A DNA stretch of 13,583 bases from the NCBI GenBank assembly GCA_948579315.1, contig CAPAOL010000060.1, positions 1 through 13,583 on the forward strand, read 5' to 3'. Both the position numbers and the translations under genes were made by a program. Numbering within the stretch: the stretch's first letter is position 1; each line of letters starts with the position of its first letter. Of this stretch, positions 7,058 through 13,583 are shown one piece after another. The notes beneath the pieces were generated by a model. That model had not been told where the DNA came from. It ran no database searches and saw only the letters and a list, made by a program, of their open reading frames with translations. This stretch comes from an uncultured Phocaeicola sp. (GTDB lineage Bacteria; Bacteroidota; Bacteroidia; Bacteroidales; Bacteroidaceae).

Positions 7058-7190
7058 TCTTTTATTTTATAATAGTGAGGGACAAAACATCAGCTTATCC
7101 GTTAAAATTAAAATGAGGACAAGTTGAATTGGTCGAGGATTAAAGCATGTCTGCTTATTGTCGGTAAGAAATTAAACTTGTGTTCGGCTG

Positions 7191-7226
7191 CGAAAATAAT
7201 TCATTCTTAGCAAAAAGAAAAACAAA
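7191..7226 (-). promoter_or_regulatory. weak promoter candidate for the fimbrial operon
   Basis: On the minus strand TATTTTCG (7191-7198) matches TAnnTTTG with one mismatch. A TTTG (7223-7226) lies 24 bp further upstream, longer than usual. The leader would be about 125 nt. No better match was found between 7058 and 7354. Confidence 0.25.
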
Positions 7227-7354
7227 ATGATAAAAAGATGAAAATTAAATGTGTTATGCCGGCAACAGCATAAACATTCTTACCGGTATATTCCCATAAA
7301 AAATAGTGGAAGGCAATCTTTTGTTTAACGCTTTAGGCTGACTATGACTAAATC

Positions 7355-8965
7355 TTACCTGTAAATTATTTCCTTCCATTCTTCCACAGTACGTGTAAGG
7401 GAAGAAAAATTCACCCCGATACAGACTATTTTACGGTTATCGGTCAAATAAGATCGGGCATAGCCTTTCTCTGCTATTTGCTGTAAAGCCTCCTCTGCTG
7501 TTCCGTCCATCTTGAATTCGAAAATGTAAACATATTCGTCCATTTCCAATATGCAGTCCACTCGTCCGAAGCTCTGGCGGTTCTCACAATGGATTGCACG
7601 GCAATAAACTCCTATCAAACGGAGAATCAGATAAAAAGTGTATTGGAAATGTTTCTCAGTCATATCCAATTCCTTCAAGGAAGCGTGAGAGTCATACGGG
7701 ATGCTTGCAAGAAAGGCGGTCAGAGAATCACAAAAAGCGGAGGTGTTCCCTTGCTCAAGGCAAGTAACAGCATCGATAATCCAGCTGTTGACCTCTCCAC
7801 CTCCGGGTTTCAAATAATGTGCTGCCAATACGGACAAGAACCCTTTACGCACCTCATTATTGGGAAAATCAAGCAGATAAGTTCCCATACGTCTATTATA
7901 TTCTTTAATAGTGAGATATCCGCTCTGATAAATCATGGGTAGAGGCTGTTCCACATCAGCCTTATAATCCACAAACAAAGAGGGAACATAATAACGTCCG
8001 GCAAGTTCGTTTATCTGCTCGCGGCTGTGTTGCAGCAGACGAACCAAATAGGTGGGAGTACCTGTAGAGAACCAGTAATCACGAATTGCCATACTGTCAA
8101 AAGCATTAAGAATGCTGAACGGATTGTAAATGTCGGTCATCCTCTCTCCAAAATGATATCCGTCATATTGCCGTCTGAGAAGTTCCTTCATTTCTTTCAC
8201 TGTGTACTGATATTTAGCAGCCAACTGTATGGTGGGTTCTTCGAAAAATGCTTCCAGCTCATTCTGGGTGATACCGCACAAGGCTTCGTACCGTTCATCC
8301 ATACTGATATCCTTAGGCTGGTTAAATCCACTGAAAACACTTACTTGGGAAAACTTTGTTACTCCGGTCAACAATACGAATCTCAAGTATTGATCGGCTC
8401 CTTTAAAGGTAGAATAAAAGGATTTCAATATTTCCCGGTTATGGTTCTCCAACAGAACTTGCTTTCCATAATCATCATAAAAACAAGCTTCCGTATCTAA
8501 TACATCCAAAATAGGTTTGTCATATTCATCAATCAGAACCACCGCACGCCGCCCTGTCTGTTCATAAGCCCGGCGAAGTATTTCAATGAAACGGGTTCCT
8601 ATGGTTGTATAATTAGGATTCTTGCCATAAATATCTTCCCAGTTCCCTAAATAGCCTTCAATGGTAGCCTCCAGAATTCCGGGTTGTGTATACAGTCCTC
8701 CATTAAAGTCTATACGGAAGATAGGATACTCATACCAGTCCTTTTCCAATCCGTCGATTTCCAGTCCGGCAAACAAATCTTTGCGTCCCTGGAAATAACA
8801 GGCAAGGGTACTTACCAGCAGGCTTTTGCCAAAACGGCGTGGACGGCTCAAGAAATAAGTCTTGCCTTGTGTTACCAAGTTGTAAATCAAACCGGTCTTA
8901 TCCACATATACATAGCCATCTTCACGGATTTGGTCAAAACTCTGTATTCCAATAGGGTATTTCAT
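7355..8965 (-). CDS. AAA-ATPase_like / PDDEXK_9 family protein
   Basis: A 536-residue protein with an N-terminal P-loop ATPase and a C-terminal restriction-nuclease-like domain, a family present in many copies in Bacteroidetes and of unproven function. The conserved N-terminus MKYPIGIQSF...YVDKTGLI is present. Walker A is SRPRRFGKSL (40-49), Walker B VVLIDEYDKP (142-151). The C-terminal nuclease motif is FGRVD (Asp470), then IFEFK (Glu483, Lys485), and QQ at 495-496. All expected catalytic positions are present, so it looks intact. An in-frame start at 9028 would add 21 residues, but that region holds the promoter, and family members begin at MKYPIG; the ATG at 8965 is chosen. It is transcribed separately from the fimbrial genes below and the protease above. 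A role in DNA processing or defence is inference. Confidence 0.85.
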   Translation of the reverse strand: MKYPIGIQSFDQIREDGYVYVDKTGLIYNLVTQGKTYFLSRPRRFGKSLLVSTLACYFQGRKDLFAGLEIDGLEKDWYEYPIFRIDFNGGLYTQPGILEATIEGYLGNWEDIYGKNPNYTTIGTRFIEILRRAYEQTGRRAVVLIDEYDKPILDVLDTEACFYDDYGKQVLLENHNREILKSFYSTFKGADQYLRFVLLTGVTKFSQVSVFSGFNQPKDISMDERYEALCGITQNELEAFFEEPTIQLAAKYQYTVKEMKELLRRQYDGYHFGERMTDIYNPFSILNAFDSMAIRDYWFSTGTPTYLVRLLQHSREQINELAGRYYVPSLFVDYKADVEQPLPMIYQSGYLTIKEYNRRMGTYLLDFPNNEVRKGFLSVLAAHYLKPGGGEVNSWIIDAVTCLEQGNTSAFCDSLTAFLASIPYDSHASLKELDMTEKHFQYTFYLILRLIGVYCRAIHCENRQSFGRVDCILEMDEYVYIFEFKMDGTAEEALQQIAEKGYARSYLTDNRKIVCIGVNFSSLTRTVEEWKEIIYR

Positions 8966-8997
8966 ATTTTGTTGCGGTTCTAGAATGAATGATAAAA

Positions 8998-9029
8998 CAA
9001 AGATATTAGTAAATGACAAACAAAGCAAA
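8998..9029 (-). promoter_or_regulatory. Bacteroides-type promoter of the AAA-ATPase_like gene
   Basis: On the minus strand TTTG (9026-9029) is followed after exactly 20 bp by TATCTTTG (8998-9005), a perfect TAnnTTTG. Transcription would begin near 8990, about 25 nt before the ATG at 8965. This rules against the longer ORF start at 9028. Confidence 0.75.
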
Positions 9030-9120
9030 TAAAGGATTTGTTTTTTCTGCTTATGACAAGTTTTTCCGTTTCCTATTAATGGATAATCACCTGTTTCTGT
9101 CCATATATATTGGCATTCTG

Positions 9121-9147
9121 TCCTTTAAAGGATACTTTGAAAAGTAT
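9121..9147. other. two abutting palindromes between protease and ATPase genes
   Basis: TCCTTTAAAGGA (9121-9132) is a perfect 12-bp palindrome. It runs directly into ATACTTT-GA-AAAGTAT (9132-9147), a perfect 7-bp dyad. It lies downstream of the protease gene and upstream of the ATPase promoter, and may be a processing or termination structure. There is no T-run, so it is not a standard terminator. Confidence 0.3.
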
Positions 9148-9230
9148 TTAGAATCTATCTATTCTGCAATAAGATATACTTCTTCTACTGAATTTGCTAT
9201 ATCATTGTTTGTCAGTGTTATACATATTCT

Positions 9231-10346
9231 CTAATGTGTATTAATATCTTTATACCATTGTAGTTTTGTATATTCTTCATTCAAGTCATTAAGTTCTCTC
9301 TGCATGATAAAAGTGGTCATACCTGAAAAGGCCGTGATAGGGAATGTTCCTTCTTCCGTAGCATAAAAAGGAGTATTTCTTTTGTAAACCACACATTGGC
9401 TGATACACTCTTGAAGTACATTGTATGTATTTTCATCTGATAATGATTGATAATATTGAGCGAAATCAAAAAAATAGAATGGGGCTTTTAAAACTCCATC
9501 ATAATTTTGAAGGTTACCGACCGGGAGAAAAGAGCCGGATATTTCCGTATTGATCTGTCGTATCAAATTCGCTAAATTTGATAATCCGGCAGTTTTTATT
9601 ATGCTAATGGTAGCAGAACGTTTATCGCCTTCCATCAAATTCCAATAATGAAAATAATTTTCTGCAAATCTTTGCAAATCAGCATTTTCTTCAAGCAGAC
9701 AGGAAATACTGCCGGCATAGATAGGAGTAAATCCCGGAGATACTACTGGGGCAGAGGAAGCCATGATATATGCTGCTTTATTTCTTAATTCATAAGCCAC
9801 CTCAATACCTGCCATATTACATGCTTCAAAGATTATGAATTCAAATAAATGGTCCGGGAGGGCCATGGCAAAATCTGTTATTTCCATTTCATTGTCATTA
9901 TCGATGATGATAGACCGCGAGCCATTAACCAATGTATGTGGAGGAAGCCAGCCACTGCCATGGGAAAACACGATTAGACCGTAGCTTTTAGCAGGATAAA
10001 GCCGAGTTACGTCGTTTATAACTCGTTTAAGCACTTGGGGGGAGGCTGAGTTTTCTTGGTCATAGGTATGTATGGTAATATAGCCTTTCTCACTTTTTCC
10101 ATCAATTTCCATCAATCGTGGAGAGTCCTTAAATGGTGTATCCTGATACACTATTATATTTCCATCTGTCCCGTCTTCCCATCCATTTTTAATTTGAACA
10201 AGTTTGTCATAGGTTTCGGCATCAAGATTATTATCTCCTCCCAGATAAACCAATAGTGTCCGTGCAGGTAAAACAACAGGGGTGTCATTTTCTTTATGAC
10301 AGCCACATACTAATAACAGAAAACAGACAGCATATATATACTTCAT
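9231..10346 (-). CDS. clostripain-family (C11) cysteine protease lipoprotein
   Basis: A 371-residue exported protease. The signal peptide ends at VCGC with Cys16 as the lipidated residue. The caspase-like clostripain core shows LLVYLGGDNNLD (31-42), the catalytic His in VFSHGSGW (His129), and the catalytic Cys in FEACNMAG (Cys176). Both dyad residues are present, so it should be active. Family members such as clostripain and fragipain cleave after Arg and often self-mature; no clear activation-loop site is evident here. A TTG two codons upstream (10352) is a possible alternative start, but ATG at 10346 gives a normal signal peptide. It lies 88 bp after the large surface lipoprotein, with a strong terminator between. 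It is therefore expressed by read-through or by an unseen promoter in the short gap. Likely substrates are surface proteins; its target is not known. Confidence 0.85.
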   Translation of the reverse strand: MKYIYAVCFLLLVCGCHKENDTPVVLPARTLLVYLGGDNNLDAETYDKLVQIKNGWEDGTDGNIIVYQDTPFKDSPRLMEIDGKSEKGYITIHTYDQENSASPQVLKRVINDVTRLYPAKSYGLIVFSHGSGWLPPHTLVNGSRSIIIDNDNEMEITDFAMALPDHLFEFIIFEACNMAGIEVAYELRNKAAYIMASSAPVVSPGFTPIYAGSISCLLEENADLQRFAENYFHYWNLMEGDKRSATISIIKTAGLSNLANLIRQINTEISGSFLPVGNLQNYDGVLKAPFYFFDFAQYYQSLSDENTYNVLQECISQCVVYKRNTPFYATEEGTFPITAFSGMTTFIMQRELNDLNEEYTKLQWYKDINTH

Positions 10347-10380
10347 ACACAATATAATTGGATAAACGATTATAAAAACT

Positions 10381-10411
10381 AAAAGAGGGGAACATTTTGC
10401 CCCCCTCTTTT
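10381..10411 (-). terminator. intrinsic terminator of the large surface lipoprotein gene
   Basis: AAAAGAGGGG (10381-10390) pairs perfectly with CCCCTCTTTT (10402-10411) around an 11-nt loop. On the minus strand the stem is followed by AGTTTTTAT, a T-run. The plus strand also has a T-run after the stem, so it could work both ways. It lies 24 nt after the 1041-aa gene. Confidence 0.8.
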
Positions 10412-10434
10412 TTTATAAACAATGAGCGTATTAA

Positions 10435-13400
10435 TTACTTGTCATTGTGCTTCTTAACTTGGATTTGGATAGTTCCAACAGAATGTCCACGATCATTCTT
10501 CCAAGTATGGTCGCAGATACCGCCCCACTTGTGATTTACACAAACTTCTACATCAATAGTAAATGGTTGAGCAATATCTTCACCATTGTTGATCCATGTG
10601 ATAGTCTGGTTAGCATTATCAAGTTTGATCTTCTTCATGTTTTCAGCATCCAGTTCACTTCCGTCAGCAAAGTATGCCTTAGAAACCTTGAAGTTAACAG
10701 TTGTATTAACATCGAATACATTATGGTCAACTACCAGTTTCTTTGACCAACCAGCTTGATCACCTGTCTGAACCAAAGTATTATTCTTAGCCATATCTTT
10801 GTGATCATAGATAACATGGTTGTTATTGAATTGTGCCTGAGCACCTTCAGACCACAGATAATCTGACAAGAAGAATGCATCCTTCAATGATACTGTATTT
10901 TCAGCTTCCTGATACTTGTCATACAAAGGACCTGCTTCGTAAGCGTGGAATACCATCGGAGTTACAAATGCAACTTCAAATTCATCGATAACCACTGTAG
11001 AACGTCCATTTTCAGGAGCAGGAGCACCAGTATAAGTAGTAGTATGATCTTTAGCCCAAGGAGTATTGTTTACCATATTGATAGTATCGCAAGAGAAGTT
11101 ATTGTAATCTTCTTTAGCATACTTGTTATGAGCATTGGCTTCCTTGTTGCAAGTACCATACAATCCGTCAACATCTTCATTGAAGCTTACTACAGCACGC
11201 ATTTTGATCTTCTTCAAATCCTTAGCGTCAGCAGCATTGATCCAAGCACGTCCTTCGTCTGTAACCTCCAAAGCGATATACCACTTGTTGTCTTTACCTT
11301 GATACAAACGGATGCCGGAATTGTGACCGTCACCTATCTTAGATGCGTTATTATGCTGGTCAACCAATTCGAATGACAAGGTAGCTCTAGCCCAATCCTT
11401 ATCATGAGTCTGACCCTTATAAGGATTATAGTTGATCAAATCGAATTCGTCATTCAATGCTGCAACCATTTCATAAGTTTTAGGATCATCAAAGTTATCG
11501 TATCTACCGTGAGCAATGAAGTAAGAATCATCTACCCAGTTCAACTTAGTCTTTTCAGGAGCAACTACATCCGGATACTTCACATTGATAGTATAAGTAA
11601 CATGGATGTCAGATAATCCCTTATGATCAGCATTTGGCTTGTATGTACCCTTAACAGTGTAAACGTCGTGATCGTCATGACGAGAGAATGCTGTATTCTT
11701 CACTGTAACGAACAACTGATTGTATTCTTCAGGTTTAAAGTTCGGATCTAATGAATAGTCTGCATTATCTTTTCCATCCCATGCATATACAGCGTGTTGT
11801 TTAGCCTCATCTGCTGTTGCAAATTCAGGAACGAAATCATAAGTCTTACGGAATTCGTCTTTACTCAACTGTACATCTTTATGGTTGAATATCTTATCCA
11901 TATCCATGTCAAGAACTTGATTGATATGTTTCAGAGTAACATCTTTTGTTTCTGTAATATTAATTTCAGGAACAACTGTCTTGCGTACAATGTGAATCTT
12001 GATGATTGCTGTTTTAACTACATTACCATTGTCTTCACCCGGTGCTACCAGTTTCACACGAACAATAGGAGTTCTGTCTATAGCAGCTGTGTGGCTGGCA
12101 TCAGTTTCTGCGCCCCAAATCGGGTCCGGAGTTTGTTTTACTGTAGCAACACCATCTTTGGTAACATCCAAATAACGTTTTGTCTGGTTAACGCCATCAT
12201 AATAGAAGTCAACCGGTTCAAACACCAATGAATAGTCATCAAAACCATTCTCCATCAAAGGATATTGAGCTGCTTCGGCTCTACCCATACGTTTGTCAAA
12301 GAATGAAGTTACGATGTCCTTCAAATTTTTTGAATGTCCATCACCTGTATAGTTCAATTCTACAACAATACGTTCTGCATCATCTTTAGATTCAGCATCT
12401 CCTTTATATAACTGGTTTTCAGCATTGGCTTCGAACTTAGCTTTATCTGCTTGATAAGCCTTCAATTTAGCCTCTTCAGTACCGGTCGGATTCAAGGTGT
12501 TAAGATAATATTCATCTTTGATGAATTCTCTATAATTTACCTTGTTAGGAGCAATTGCATTTTTAATCTGAGCAGGAGCGTTAGTTTGGTCAAATGCATC
12601 AGCTACTTTAACCAAATGTACGTTTTTCTGCAAAATTACTTCATGCTTGGCGGGAACAAAATCAGAATGAACGATTTGGTCATTGTTCTTAATTCTCAAT
12701 GAATATACTGTTCTTTCGTCCAGATTAGATTGTTCAGCAAAAGCCCAGTCCTTTACACGGAAGTTTAACATACCATGTCCTTCTTTATAAGATTCAACGG
12801 TAATTTTTCCATCAGTGTACAGTTTTTGTCCAGCGTTGAACAATTCCCAATTCTTGTTATTCGTATTGTAGTTCCATATTTCAGCAGTATCACGAACAAA
12901 TCCTACCACTTCCATATCTTTGAATGATACGCTGTTAGGATTTACCTGATACTTCACGTCTGCCTTACCTGAGTAAACGATTTTAAATGTGCTAAAGTTA
13001 TTTGTACCCCAATCTGCACCTGTAATCTCTGTTTTACCTGCCACACTATCAGTAACGATGGTAGGGAAATGGATTCTGGCAGCTTCACCTTCAGAAAGGA
13101 AAGTAGGGATAAACTTAACTCCGCTAACTACAGAAGTAGCTTTAGGCATACTGATAGTCTTTTTAGTGCCATCAGCATAAGTAATAACTAATTCATAAGC
13201 TGATTCACCTTCTTCTACTGATACTACATAATCATCAGCAGAAGTACCTGGAGTACCCGGAGTACCTGGTTTGCCCGGTTCACCTTGTTCTCCTTTTGCA
13301 CCATTGTATAATTTAATGGTCTCTCCATCACTGAATTTGATTTCATAACCACCATTACCATCAGTGAACGGAGTACAGCTTTCGACATATTTGCCTGAGC

Positions 13401-13560
13401 CTACTTTGTCTTCAAGGGCCTTGATTGCATCTTTCACATTGGATATTTCTTGATCCAAGCGGTCGATGTCGTCATCGTAATCCTTACAAGATACAAATGT
13501 TCCTGTTGAAGTGACCATAAGGGCTCCAAACAGGATTGCACTTAAAAATTTTTTGTTCAT
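10435..13560 (-). CDS. large DUF4988-type surface lipoprotein with collagen-like repeats, S-layer-like
   Basis: A 1041-residue exported protein. The signal peptide ends at FVSC with Cys25, followed by KDYDDDID, an acidic stretch typical of surface-exported Bacteroidetes lipoproteins. Next come a short coiled coil (about 31-53, LDQEISNVKDAIKALEDKV), a small beta domain (SDGETIKLYNG), seven Gly-X-Y collagen-like triplets (87-107), then about 900 residues of beta-rich body without enzymatic motifs. The coiled coil plus Gly-X-Y N-terminus is the DUF4988 pattern (also named PL29 N-terminal); no lyase domain is seen after it. It resembles, from memory, the phase-variable S-layer lipoproteins of Bacteroides; I cannot verify this. 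Codon choice is biased toward a restricted set (AAG, GAA, AAC, ATC), suggesting high expression. The ATG is 23 bases from the window edge, so its promoter and any invertible control region are out of view. Confidence 0.75.
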   Translation of the reverse strand: MNKKFLSAILFGALMVTSTGTFVSCKDYDDDIDRLDQEISNVKDAIKALEDKVGSGKYVESCTPFTDGNGGYEIKFSDGETIKLYNGAKGEQGEPGKPGTPGTPGTSADDYVVSVEEGESAYELVITYADGTKKTISMPKATSVVSGVKFIPTFLSEGEAARIHFPTIVTDSVAGKTEITGADWGTNNFSTFKIVYSGKADVKYQVNPNSVSFKDMEVVGFVRDTAEIWNYNTNNKNWELFNAGQKLYTDGKITVESYKEGHGMLNFRVKDWAFAEQSNLDERTVYSLRIKNNDQIVHSDFVPAKHEVILQKNVHLVKVADAFDQTNAPAQIKNAIAPNKVNYREFIKDEYYLNTLNPTGTEEAKLKAYQADKAKFEANAENQLYKGDAESKDDAERIVVELNYTGDGHSKNLKDIVTSFFDKRMGRAEAAQYPLMENGFDDYSLVFEPVDFYYDGVNQTKRYLDVTKDGVATVKQTPDPIWGAETDASHTAAIDRTPIVRVKLVAPGEDNGNVVKTAIIKIHIVRKTVVPEINITETKDVTLKHINQVLDMDMDKIFNHKDVQLSKDEFRKTYDFVPEFATADEAKQHAVYAWDGKDNADYSLDPNFKPEEYNQLFVTVKNTAFSRHDDHDVYTVKGTYKPNADHKGLSDIHVTYTINVKYPDVVAPEKTKLNWVDDSYFIAHGRYDNFDDPKTYEMVAALNDEFDLINYNPYKGQTHDKDWARATLSFELVDQHNNASKIGDGHNSGIRLYQGKDNKWYIALEVTDEGRAWINAADAKDLKKIKMRAVVSFNEDVDGLYGTCNKEANAHNKYAKEDYNNFSCDTINMVNNTPWAKDHTTTYTGAPAPENGRSTVVIDEFEVAFVTPMVFHAYEAGPLYDKYQEAENTVSLKDAFFLSDYLWSEGAQAQFNNNHVIYDHKDMAKNNTLVQTGDQAGWSKKLVVDHNVFDVNTTVNFKVSKAYFADGSELDAENMKKIKLDNANQTITWINNGEDIAQPFTIDVEVCVNHKWGGICDHTWKNDRGHSVGTIQIQVKKHNDK
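13244..13270 (-). repeat. 9-bp tandem repeat (3 units) inside the collagen-like segment
   Basis: GTACCTGGA, GTACCCGGA and GTACCTGGT stand in tandem, encoding Gly-Thr-Pro type triplets on the minus strand. Units differ by one base, and the 9-bp length keeps the frame if units are gained or lost by slippage. Confidence 0.65.
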
Positions 13561-13583
13561 AATAGAAAAACTTTAAATTTATA

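Noticed and set aside
7162..7285. 9-bp inverted repeat CGGTAAGAA / TTCTTACCG with 106 bp between
   Set aside because: Too short for an invertible element at this spacing, not placed around a clear promoter; chance is plausible.
8966..9028. N-terminal extension of the AAA-ATPase_like protein
   Set aside because: The extension covers a near-ideal promoter, and the family's conserved start is MKYPIG at 8965.
9013..9234. Plus-strand ORF of 73 codons, hydrophobic and aromatic-rich
   Set aside because: AT-rich sequence composition explains the Phe/Ile/Tyr content; no promoter or conserved motif, and it overlaps the minus-strand promoter.

Overview
The window looks like chromosomal DNA from a gut Bacteroidales bacterium, probably Bacteroides or Phocaeicola. 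Four proteins carry lipoprotein signals, and two of these have acidic residues soon after the lipidated Cys, as in surface-exported Bacteroidetes lipoproteins. There is a fimbrillin/FimB-type gene pair and a large collagen-repeat lipoprotein of the DUF4988 type. Two upstream regions carry close matches to the Bacteroides promoter (TTTG, about 20 bp, TAnnTTTG). No rRNA, tRNA, IS element or CRISPR array was seen.

Left part (1-1606, + strand). After the possible tail of an unidentified gene comes an AT-rich leader with a perfect 16-bp palindrome on a -7-like box. It precedes an AAA ATPase gene of the DUF234 type with a C-terminal PD-(D/E)xK-like motif. A frameshift near 461 breaks this gene, so it is a pseudogene.

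Middle (1607-4740). A 1.4-kb gene-poor stretch holds a nested dyad, a doubtful small minus-strand reading frame and, most notably, about 384 bp of consecutive 21-23-bp repeat units (2549-2932). The array changes sequence in steps, through families of about three to six units, without losing its two-helical-turn period. It ends at a strong promoter for a VirE/DUF3874-type P-loop ATPase (primase-helicase-like), which is more GC-rich than its surroundings. The array-promoter-ATPase arrangement recalls iterons next to a replication protein and is the best candidate for an unusual system here.

Right part (4749-13560, all minus strand). Read in transcription order from the right, it contains: a 1041-aa surface lipoprotein (coiled coil, collagen-like triplets, long beta-rich body; S-layer-like by recall); a strong intrinsic terminator; a clostripain-family (C11) lipoprotein protease; an AAA-ATPase_like/PDDEXK_9 protein with its own promoter; and a translationally coupled fimbrillin-like/FimB-like pair. 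The surface genes would together build and perhaps process the cell envelope exterior. The link between the Arg-specific protease family and pilin maturation is inference only. The VirE gene and the fimbrial pair converge on a shared hairpin.
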